From Sulfuritalea sp. (GTDB taxonomy: Bacteria > Pseudomonadota > Gammaproteobacteria > Burkholderiales > Rhodocyclaceae), in assembly GCA_016710465.1 (NCBI GenBank), contig JADJVS010000016.1:620001-684000 (forward strand): a stretch of DNA of 64,000 nt. Reading direction: 5' to 3'. This document shows positions 57,555-64,000 of this stretch, in pieces. Within the stretch, counting starts at the first letter, position 1; every line of letters starts with the position of its first letter. Position numbers and translations under genes: made by a program. Below the pieces are notes generated by a model, which worked only from the letters and a program-made list of their open reading frames with translations, had not been told where the DNA came from and did no database searches.

Positions 57555-60500
57555 CTACGCCGCCAGGCTCTCGACGTTGCCTCCCGTGGCGCCGGTGATG
57601 CTGCGGCTCACCGTGCTGCTGTCCAGATACACGTCCTCGCCGGGCTCGGCGGCGCTCCCCGTACCGCTGGTGCTGCCGATGGGGATGGGGATGACGCTGC
57701 CGCCGGTGCTGGAAACAAGCACCTGGCCTTGCGCCGCGGCGCCCAGGCTCGCGGTGTAGGTGATGCTGCCGCCCTCGGCGATCGTCGGGCCGGCCGTCAG
57801 GCTCACCGTGGTGGCGCCGATGGTGTCGCTGATGCTGGTGGTCGCCGCCACCGTCGAGGCCGCCAGGCTCTCGAAGTTGCCGCCGCTGGCGCCGGTGATG
57901 CTGCGGCTCACCGTGCTGCTGTCCAGATACACGTCCTCGCCGGACGCGGCGACGCTCACCGTGCCGCTCGTGCCGCCGCTGGCGATGGTGATGATGCTGC
58001 CGCCGGTGATGGTCACCAGCACCTGGCCGTGCGCCGCGGCGCCCAGGCTCGCGGTGTAGGTGATGCTGCCGCCTTCGGCCACGCTCGGGCTGGCCGTGAG
58101 GCTCACCGTGGTCGCGTCGGTGGTGTCGCTGATGCTGGTCGTCGCCGCCACCGTCGAGGCCGCGAGGCTCTCGAAGTTGCCGCCGGTGGCGCCGGTGATG
58201 CTGCGGCTCACCGTGCTGCTGTCCAGATACACGTCCTCGCCGGGCGCGGCGACGCTCACCGTGCCGCTGCTGGCGCCGCTGGCGATGGTGATGATGCTGC
58301 CGCCGGTGATGGTCACCAGCACCTGGCCTTGCGCCGCGGCGCCCAGGCTCGCGGTGTAGGTGATGCTGCCGCCTTCGGCGATGCTCGGGCAGGCCGTCAG
58401 GCTCACCGTGGTGGCGCCGATGGTGTCGCTGATGCTGGTCGTCGCCGCCACCGTCGAGGCCGCCAGGCTCTCGAAGTTGCCGCCCGTGGCGCCGGTGATG
58501 CTGCGGCTCACCGTGCTGCTGTCCAGATACACGTCGTCACTCGGCGCGGCGACGCTCACCGTGCCGCTGGTGCTGCCGCTGGCGATGGTGATGATGCTGC
58601 CGTCGGTGATGGTCACCAGCACCTGGCCTTGCGCCGCGGCGCCCAGGCTCGCGGTGTAGGTGATGCTGCCGCCTTCGGCGATCGTCGGGCTGGCCGTCAG
58701 GCTCACCGTGGTGGTGCCGATGGTGTCGCTGATGCTGGTGGTCGCCGCCACCGTCGAGGCCGCCAGGCTCTCGAAGTTGCCGCCCGTGGCGCCGGTGATG
58801 CTGCGGCTCACCGTGCTGCTGTCCAGATACACGTCCTCGCCGGGCGCGGCGACGCTCACCGTGCCGCTGGTGCCGCCGCTGGCGATGGTGATGATGCTGC
58901 CGCCGGTGATGGTCACCAGCACGTCGCCGTGCGCCGTGGCGCCCAGGCTCGCGGTGTAGGTGATGTTGCCGCCCTCGGCGATCGTCGGGTCGGCCGTGAG
59001 GCTCACCGTGGTGGCGTCGGTGGTGTCGCTGATGCTGGTCGTCGCCGCCACCGTCGAGGCCGCCAGGCTCTCGAAGTTGCCGCCGCTGGCGCCGGTGATG
59101 CTGCGGCTCACCGTGCTGCTGTCCAGATACACGTCCTCGCCGGGCGCGGCGACGCTCACCGTGCCGCTGGTGCTGCCGCTGGCGATGGTGATGATGCTGC
59201 CGTCGGTGATGGTCACCAGCACCTGGCCTTGCGCCGCGGCGCCCAGGCTCGCGGTGTAGGTGATGCTGCCGCCCTCGGCGATCGTCGGGCTGGCCGTGAG
59301 GCTCACCGTGGTGGCGTCGGTGGTGTCGCTGATGCTGGTCGTCGCCGCCACCGTCGAGGCCGCCAGGCTCTCGAAGTTGCCGCCGCTGGCGCCGGTGATG
59401 CTGCGGCTCACCGTGCTGCTGTCCAGATACACGTCCTCGCCGGGCGCGGCGACGCTCACCGTGCCGCTCGTGGCGCCGCTGGCGATGGTGATGACGCTGC
59501 CGCCGGTGATGGTCACCAGCACGTCGCCGTGCGCCGTGGCGCCCAGGCTCGCGGTGTAGGTGATGTTGCCGCCCTCGGCGATCGTCGGGTCGGCCGTCAG
59601 GCTCACCGTGGTGGCGTCGGTGGTGTCGCTGATGCTGGTCGTCGCCGCCACCGTGGAGGCCGCGAGGCTCTCGAAGTTGCCGCCGGTGGCGCCGGTGATG
59701 CTGCGGCTCACCGTGCTGCTGTCCAGATACACGTCCTCGCCGGGCGCGGCGACGCTCACCGTGCCGCTCGTGGCGCCGCTGGCGATGGTGATGATGCTGC
59801 CGCCGGTGATGGTCACCAGCACCTGGCCTTGCGCCGCGGCGCCCAGGCTCGCGGTGTAGGTGATGCTGCCGCCTTCGGCGATCGTCGGGTCGGCCGTCAG
59901 GCTCACCGTGGTGGTGCCGATGGTGTCGGTGATGCTGGTGCTCGCCGCCACCGTCGAGGCCGCGAGGCTCTCGAAGTTGCCGCCGGTGGCGCCGGTGATG
60001 CTGCGGCTCACCGTGCTGCTGTCCAGATACACGTCCTCGCCGGGCGCGGCGACGCTCACCGTGCCGCTGGTGCTGCCGCTGGCGATGGTGATGACGCTGC
60101 CGCCGGTGATGGTCACCAGCACCTGGCTTTGCGCCTGGCTGCCCAGGCTCGCCGTGTAGGTGATGCTGCCGCCCTCGGCGATCGTCGGGCCGGCCGTCAG
60201 GCTCACCGTGGTGGCGCCGATGGTGTCGGTGATGCTGGTCGTCGCCGCCACCGTGGAGGCCGCGAGGCTCTCGAAGTTGCCGCCGGTGGCGCCGGTGATG
60301 CTGCGGCTCACCGTGCTGCTGTCCAGATACACGTCCTCGCCGGGCGCGGCGACGCTCACCGTGCCGCTGCTGGCGCCGCTGGCGATGGTGATGATGCTGC
60401 CGCCGGTGATGGTCACCAGCACCTGGCCCTGCGCCGCGGCGCCCAGGCTCGCGGTGTAGGTGATGCTGCCGCCCTCGGCGATCGTCGGGCCGGCCGTCAG

Positions 60501-63110
60501 GCTCACCGTGGTGGCGCCGATGGTGTCGCTGATGCTGGTCGTCGTCGTCACCGTCGAGGCCGCCAGGCTCTCGAAGTTGCCGCCCGTGGCGCCGGTGATG
60601 CTGCAGCTCACCGTGCTGCTGTCCAGATACACGTCGTCGCCGGGCGCGGCGACGCTCACCGTGCCGCTGGTGCCGCCGCTGGCGATGGTGATGATGCTGC
60701 CGCCGGTGATGGTCACCAGCACCTGGCCTTGCGCCGCGGCGCCCAGGCTCGCGGTGTAGGTGATGCTGCCGCCTTCGGCGATCGTCGGGTCGGCCGTCAG
60801 GCTCACCGTGGTGGTGCCGATGGTGTCGGTGATGCTGGTGCTCGCCGCCACCGTCGAGGCCGCCAGGCTCTCGAAGTTGCCGCCGGTGGCGCCGGTGATG
60901 CTGCGGCTCACCGTGCTGCTGTCCAGATACACGTCCTCGCCGGGCGCGGCGACGCTCACCGTGCCGCTGCTGGCGCCGCTGGCGATGGTGATGATGCTGC
61001 CGCCGGTGATGGTCACCAGCACCTGGCCTTGCGCCGCGGCGCCCAGGCTCGCGGTGTAGGTGATGCTGCCGCCTTCGGCGATGCTCGGGTCGGCCGTCAG
61101 GCTCACCGTGGTGGTGCCGATGGTGTCGGTGATGCTGGTGCTCGCCGCCACCGTCGAGGCCGCCAGGCTCTCGAAGTTGCCGCCCGTGGCGCCGGTGATG
61201 CTGCGGCTCACCGTGCTGCTGTCCAGATACACGTCCTCGCCGGGCGCGGCGACGCTCACCGTGCCGCTGCTGGCGCCGCTGGCGATGGTGATGATGCTGC
61301 CGCCGGTGATGGTCACCAGCACGTGACCTTGCGCCGCGGCGCCCAGGCTCGCGGTGTAGGTGATGCTGCCGCCCTCGGCGATCGTCGGGCCGGCCGTCAG
61401 GCTCACCGTGGTGGCGCCGATGGTGTCGCTGATGCTGGTCGTCGCCGCCACCGCCGAGGCCGCCAGGCTCTCGAAGACGCCGCCCGTGCTGCCGGCGATG
61501 CGGCGGCTCATTGTGCTGCTGTTCAGATACACGTCCCCGTCGGGCGCGGCGACGCTCACCGTGCCGCTGCTGGCGCCGCTGGCGATGGTGATGATGCTGC
61601 CGCCGGTGATGGTCACCAGCACCTGGCCTTGCGCCGCGGCGCCCAGGCTCGCGGTGTAGGTGATGCTGCCGCCTTCGGCGATGCTCGGGCTGGCCGTGAG
61701 GCTCACCGTGGTGGCGTCGGTGGTGTCGCTGATGCTGGTCGTCGCCGCCACCGTGGAGGCCGCGAGGCTCTCGAAGTTGCCGCCCGTGGCGCCGGTGATG
61801 CTGCGGCTCACCGTGCTGCTGTCCAGATACACGTCCTCGTCGGGCGCGGCGACGCTCACCGTGCCGCTGCTGGCGCCGCTGGCGATGGTGATGATGCTGC
61901 CGCCGGTGATGGTCACCAGCACCTGGCCTTGCGCCGCGGCGCCCAGGCTCGCGGTGTAGGTGATGCTGCCGCCTTCGGCGATGCTCGGGCTGGCCGTGAG
62001 GCTCACCGTGGTGGCGTCGGTGGTGTCGCTGATGCTGGTCGTCGCCGCCACCGTGGAGGCCGCGAGGCTCTCGAAGTTGCCGCCGGTGGCGCCGGTGATG
62101 CTGCGGCTCACCGTGCTGCTGTCCAGATACACGTCCTCGCCGGGCGCGGCGACGCTCACCGTGCCGCTGGTGCTGCCGCTGGCGATGGTGATGATGCTGC
62201 CGCCGGTGATGGTCACCAGCACCTGGCCCCGCGCCGCGGCGCCCAGGCTCGCGGTGTAGGTGATGCTGCCGCCTTCGGCCACGCTCGGGCTGGCCGTGAG
62301 GCTCACCGTGGTGGCAGTAGCTGTTGTCGTGACAGCCGTCAAGGACGCCGGCGCAGGATTCGTCTGATTCTCCCCCTGGCTGCCACCACCAACAACGTCA
62401 TCTGTCTTGCCCTGGTCTCTATTACCGAACTGAAACCCCAAGGGATCAATCGCCTCCGCAATGCGCAAGAGTTGCACAAAGGAATGCCCATCATCCGTTC
62501 TGCCAAATACCAGCGGCCTTCCCGCTGATGTCTCTTCAAGAAGTCGATCGAGGCTCCTTCCTTCTGCGATGGCCCGCGAAATATCCTCTAGTTCTCCTGC
62601 CCGTCCAGGTTGCAGTGCGGACTCTCTCGCGTCGGCCACCCGGCCACCGAGAACCATGCCATCGAGGGTGACCGCTTCCTTGTCGCGCAGGAAATACGTG
62701 GCGCCACTATTGAACGACAATTCGACGCGCCCATTAGTGGTTGGCGTCTGAATTACCTCACCTTCAAAAACTGGGTCGCCAACCCTGAGTTGGCGGACAG
62801 AGCCGTCGGCTCCCTTGGCGAAGACCTGACCTTCGACCGACGCAACCTTGCCCACCACATTCGCGCCATCGGCACCGCGCCCGCCAAATGTCATACCGTC
62901 TAGCGTCACCCCTTCCCTGTCGCGAAGAAAATAGGCGGTGCCGTCACGGAAGGCCAATTCGACGTGCCCACCGGGCGCAGCCTGGACAACCTCTCCCTCG
63001 AATACCGGATCGCCAACCCTTATTTGCCGCAGCGATCCGTCTTCGCCCTTGGCAAACGCCTCACCTCCGACGGATGAAACCTTGCCAATTGGATTGCCGT
63101 TGTCAGCCAT
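57555..63110 (-). CDS. Adhesin N-terminal segment: retention module plus first repeats (ends at premature TAG)
   Basis: 1851 codons as read. Residues 1-150 are two retention beta domains, 175-230 a helical segment with the LapG-type site, about 255 a Thr-rich linker, then Ig-like repeats to the stop. If the stop is real, this truncated product would be retained on the outer membrane side but lack the secretion signal and could not be exported. If the stop is an error this is simply the N-terminal part of the full adhesin. Confidence 0.7.
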   Translation of the reverse strand: MADNGNPIGKVSSVGGEAFAKGEDGSLRQIRVGDPVFEGEVVQAAPGGHVELAFRDGTAYFLRDREGVTLDGMTFGGRGADGANVVGKVASVEGQVFAKGADGSVRQLRVGDPVFEGEVIQTPTTNGRVELSFNSGATYFLRDKEAVTLDGMVLGGRVADARESALQPGRAGELEDISRAIAEGRSLDRLLEETSAGRPLVFGRTDDGHSFVQLLRIAEAIDPLGFQFGNRDQGKTDDVVGGGSQGENQTNPAPASLTAVTTTATATTVSLTASPSVAEGGSITYTASLGAAARGQVLVTITGGSIITIASGSTSGTVSVAAPGEDVYLDSSTVSRSITGATGGNFESLAASTVAATTSISDTTDATTVSLTASPSIAEGGSITYTASLGAAAQGQVLVTITGGSIITIASGASSGTVSVAAPDEDVYLDSSTVSRSITGATGGNFESLAASTVAATTSISDTTDATTVSLTASPSIAEGGSITYTASLGAAAQGQVLVTITGGSIITIASGASSGTVSVAAPDGDVYLNSSTMSRRIAGSTGGVFESLAASAVAATTSISDTIGATTVSLTAGPTIAEGGSITYTASLGAAAQGHVLVTITGGSIITIASGASSGTVSVAAPGEDVYLDSSTVSRSITGATGGNFESLAASTVAASTSITDTIGTTTVSLTADPSIAEGGSITYTASLGAAAQGQVLVTITGGSIITIASGASSGTVSVAAPGEDVYLDSSTVSRSITGATGGNFESLAASTVAASTSITDTIGTTTVSLTADPTIAEGGSITYTASLGAAAQGQVLVTITGGSIITIASGGTSGTVSVAAPGDDVYLDSSTVSCSITGATGGNFESLAASTVTTTTSISDTIGATTVSLTAGPTIAEGGSITYTASLGAAAQGQVLVTITGGSIITIASGASSGTVSVAAPGEDVYLDSSTVSRSITGATGGNFESLAASTVAATTSITDTIGATTVSLTAGPTIAEGGSITYTASLGSQAQSQVLVTITGGSVITIASGSTSGTVSVAAPGEDVYLDSSTVSRSITGATGGNFESLAASTVAASTSITDTIGTTTVSLTADPTIAEGGSITYTASLGAAAQGQVLVTITGGSIITIASGATSGTVSVAAPGEDVYLDSSTVSRSITGATGGNFESLAASTVAATTSISDTTDATTVSLTADPTIAEGGNITYTASLGATAHGDVLVTITGGSVITIASGATSGTVSVAAPGEDVYLDSSTVSRSITGASGGNFESLAASTVAATTSISDTTDATTVSLTASPTIAEGGSITYTASLGAAAQGQVLVTITDGSIITIASGSTSGTVSVAAPGEDVYLDSSTVSRSITGASGGNFESLAASTVAATTSISDTTDATTVSLTADPTIAEGGNITYTASLGATAHGDVLVTITGGSIITIASGGTSGTVSVAAPGEDVYLDSSTVSRSITGATGGNFESLAASTVAATTSISDTIGTTTVSLTASPTIAEGGSITYTASLGAAAQGQVLVTITDGSIITIASGSTSGTVSVAAPSDDVYLDSSTVSRSITGATGGNFESLAASTVAATTSISDTIGATTVSLTACPSIAEGGSITYTASLGAAAQGQVLVTITGGSIITIASGASSGTVSVAAPGEDVYLDSSTVSRSITGATGGNFESLAASTVAATTSISDTTDATTVSLTASPSVAEGGSITYTASLGAAAHGQVLVTITGGSIITIASGGTSGTVSVAASGEDVYLDSSTVSRSITGASGGNFESLAASTVAATTSISDTIGATTVSLTAGPTIAEGGSITYTASLGAAAQGQVLVSSTGGSVIPIPIGSTSGTGSAAEPGEDVYLDSSTVSRSITGATGGNVESLAA
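62520..62531 (-). other. Predicted LapG cleavage tetrapeptide TSAG (residues 194-197)
   Basis: The stretch DISRAIAEGRSLDRLLEE then TSAGRPLVF matches the LapA pattern of a short helix followed by TAAG and a hydrophobic segment. Cleavage would fall between Ser195 and Ala196. The Ala-to-Ser change at the second position is unusual. Confidence 0.6.
62661..63110 (-). other. Duplicated retention-module beta domain of the adhesin
   Basis: Residues 7-72 and 86-152 are homologous: IGKVSSVGGEAFAKGEDGS / VGKVASVEGQVFAKGADGS, RVGDPVFEGEV in both, and TAYFLRDREGVTLDGM / ATYFLRDKEAVTLDGM. In LapA one such domain plugs the TolC-type pore from the periplasm; two in series is unusual. Confidence 0.85.
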
Positions 63111-63300
63111 TTCATTTACCTTGAACCCACCGATGGAATGCTCGTGACTGTACCGGGCGGTGGCAACAGCCGCCATTGGACCAAAGGACAATATCGAATG
63201 GGTCTGGTGTGAACGATTCAAAGCCCTCGGCTGGATCAGGCCTGGCTATCGCACACCGCTCGCCTCTCGCCGCCGCTACATCGAAAATATCCAAAACAAC

Positions 63301-63314
63301 AGATAGATAGATAG
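63301..63314. repeat. Short AGAT tandem repeat in the 228-bp gap before the adhesin
   Basis: Three and a half copies of AGAT between the HlyD stop and the adhesin start. The rest of 63111-63338 shows no convincing promoter boxes, though an adhesin promoter may be here. Confidence 0.5.
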
Positions 63315-63338
63315 CGCCTAGCCAGCGCTGGCCGCCAC

Positions 63339-64000
63339 TTAGCGCTCGGTCAGGGCGGCTTGCTTGGCCCGAAGGACCGGCTTTAGCAGGTAGGAGAGGA
63401 TGCTCTTCTTGCCGGTGATGATATCAACCTCCGCGACCATGCCCGGAATAATGGGCAAGTTCGCCCCAAGGGAGGACTTCGAGGTACGGACACGAACCAG
63501 GAAGAACGTGTTGCCACGTTCGTCGGTGATCGAATCCGCGCCTATGTGTTCCAGCTTGGCGTCGAGCCCTCCATAGGTGGAAAAATCATAGGCGGTGAAT
63601 TTCACCATCGCGGGCTGCCCCGGGCGCAGGAACGCGATGTCCTTAGGAGCCACCTTGGCCTCAAGTATCAAGGCATCGTCCAAGGGCACGACTTCCACAA
63701 GATCGCGACCAGGTTGGACCACGCCCCCTACCGTATTGACCATCAGACGCTTGACCGTACCCTTGACCGGGGAGCGGACGGACGCGTGTTTCACCTTGTC
63801 GGCCAGCGCGATTCCGCCCTCCGAAAAAGCATTTAACTTGGCCATGGTTTCCGCAAGGTCGCGCCGAACCTCGTTGCGCGCGTTCAACTCGACCTCTTCG
63901 ATCTTCCGCGAGCCCTCGGACATAGCCGCCTGCGACCTCAGTATCTGAGCCGACGCCACGTCACGTTCTCCGCGAAAACGTGCGGCGTCCCGCTCAAGGC
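63339..64000 (-). CDS. HlyD-family type I secretion adaptor (LapC role), 5' end outside window
   Basis: Partial; the frame is open through the window end (upstream residues read LERDAARFRGERD). Seen: the end of the coiled-coil hairpin (EEVELNARNEVRRDLAETM), a lipoyl/barrel half with SVRSPVKGTVKRLMVNTVGG, PLDDALILEAKVAPKDIAFL, and a C-terminal inner-membrane adaptor region ending ILSYLLKPVLRAKQAALTER. Links the ABC exporter to the TolC-like channel. It lies immediately upstream of the adhesin on the same strand; the ABC transporter gene should lie beyond 64000. Confidence 0.92.
   Translation of the reverse strand, partial: LERDAARFRGERDVASAQILRSQAAMSEGSRKIEEVELNARNEVRRDLAETMAKLNAFSEGGIALADKVKHASVRSPVKGTVKRLMVNTVGGVVQPGRDLVEVVPLDDALILEAKVAPKDIAFLRPGQPAMVKFTAYDFSTYGGLDAKLEHIGADSITDERGNTFFLVRVRTSKSSLGANLPIIPGMVAEVDIITGKKSILSYLLKPVLRAKQAALTER

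Larger units (their letters stand above)
41899..62312 (-). repeat. 300-bp tandem array encoding about 68 Ig-like repeats
   Basis: Sixty-seven full units and two partial ends with exact 300-bp period (100 residues), except for one 301-bp unit caused by the extra G at 56065-56067. Each unit reads approximately TTVSLTADPTIAEGG, ITYTASLGATAHGDVLVTI, TIASGSTSGTVSVAAP, EDVYLDSSTVSRSITGATGG, NFESLAASTVAASTSITDT. It resembles the LapA-type bacterial Ig-like repeat. Units near the N terminus vary (ADP/ASP/AGP, DV/QV, DED/GED/SDD); distal units are uniform. Confidence 0.95.
34412..63110 (-). pseudogene. Giant LapA-type RTX adhesin, reading frame interrupted twice as given
   Basis: Single leftward gene that would encode about 9565 aa if one extra base is removed and one stop repaired; 28698 nt is then a whole number of codons. 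Order from N terminus: duplicated retention module with TSAG site, about 68 Ig-like repeats, cadherin/VCBS-like domains, VWA, RTX, type I secretion signal. Breaks: TAG at 57555-57557, where neighbouring repeats have TCG, and an extra G in GGG at 56065-56067. The start at 63110 (MADNGNPIGKVSSVGG) has AAGG 8-11 nt upstream. Upstream ATGs give an unlike N-terminal extension. The breaks may be consensus errors in a repeat-rich gene or real inactivation; coding signal resumes in the right frame on both sides. Confidence 0.85.

Noticed and set aside
42159..62259. Dozens of + strand 99-codon frames starting MMLPPSA
   Set aside because: Each is one repeat unit read antisense in another frame; identical copies reflect the DNA repeat, not a gene family.
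41899..62312. Regular repeats as a CRISPR array
   Set aside because: Units are 300 bp, contiguous and coding, with no spacers and no cas genes.
62661..63110. AAPG in residues 44-47 as the LapG site
   Set aside because: It lies inside the first beta domain, not after the helix as in LapA-type proteins; TSAG at 194-197 fits position and context better.

Overview
The window is a GC-rich stretch of a bacterial chromosome. The gene order (surE-pcm-nlpD-rpoS, thrS-infC-rpmI-rplT-pheS-pheT-ihfA-merR, dapA-bamC) and the protein sequences point to a betaproteobacterium, probably Rhodocyclales or a close relative. That placement is inferred from synteny and sequence style, not from any search.

The left part (1-24.4 kb) is ordinary core genome. 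It holds rlmD; a small PLD-like hypothetical; a Met-rich lipoprotein; a dapA-bamC-MBL hydrolase operon; a class II HDAC-like hydrolase; a MoxR-DUF58-TgpA-MltB run; the stationary-phase cluster surE-pcm-nlpD-rpoS; a FemAB/GNAT-like protein; tRNA-Pro(GGG); the large translation operon from thrS to a MerR regulator; an NTF2-like gene; and tRNA-Val(GAC). Several promoters and intrinsic terminators can be read directly. infC uses the AUC start codon typical of translation factor IF3.

The right part (24.4-64 kb) is a Lap-type surface adhesion system. Leftward genes are an orphan periplasmic solute-binding protein and a TolC-like outer-membrane channel carrying an extra C-terminal NTF2-like domain (LapE role). 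Rightward genes are a LapG-type periplasmic cysteine protease, a LapD-type degenerate GGDEF-EAL receptor, a 1192-residue protein made of two tandem TPR-glycosyltransferase modules, and an unrecognised 181-residue protein. They converge on a leftward giant adhesin gene (34.4-63.1 kb, about 9565 residues if intact), preceded by a HlyD-type adaptor (LapC role) that runs off the window.

The adhesin has an N-terminal retention module with a duplicated beta domain, a TSAG tetrapeptide where LapG is expected to cut, about 68 tandem 300-bp Ig-like repeats, cadherin/VCBS-like domains, a VWA domain, RTX repeats and a type I secretion signal. Forty consecutive repeats are essentially identical in DNA sequence. 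As given, the reading frame is broken twice: an in-frame TAG at 57555-57557 and a one-base insertion in GGG at 56065-56067. Both lie near clusters of unusual substitutions, so consensus error and real inactivation are both possible.

Working model: low c-di-GMP lets LapG cut the retention module and release the adhesin; high c-di-GMP makes LapD sequester LapG. The glycosyltransferase and the NTF2-like extension on TolC are the least expected additions to this scheme.
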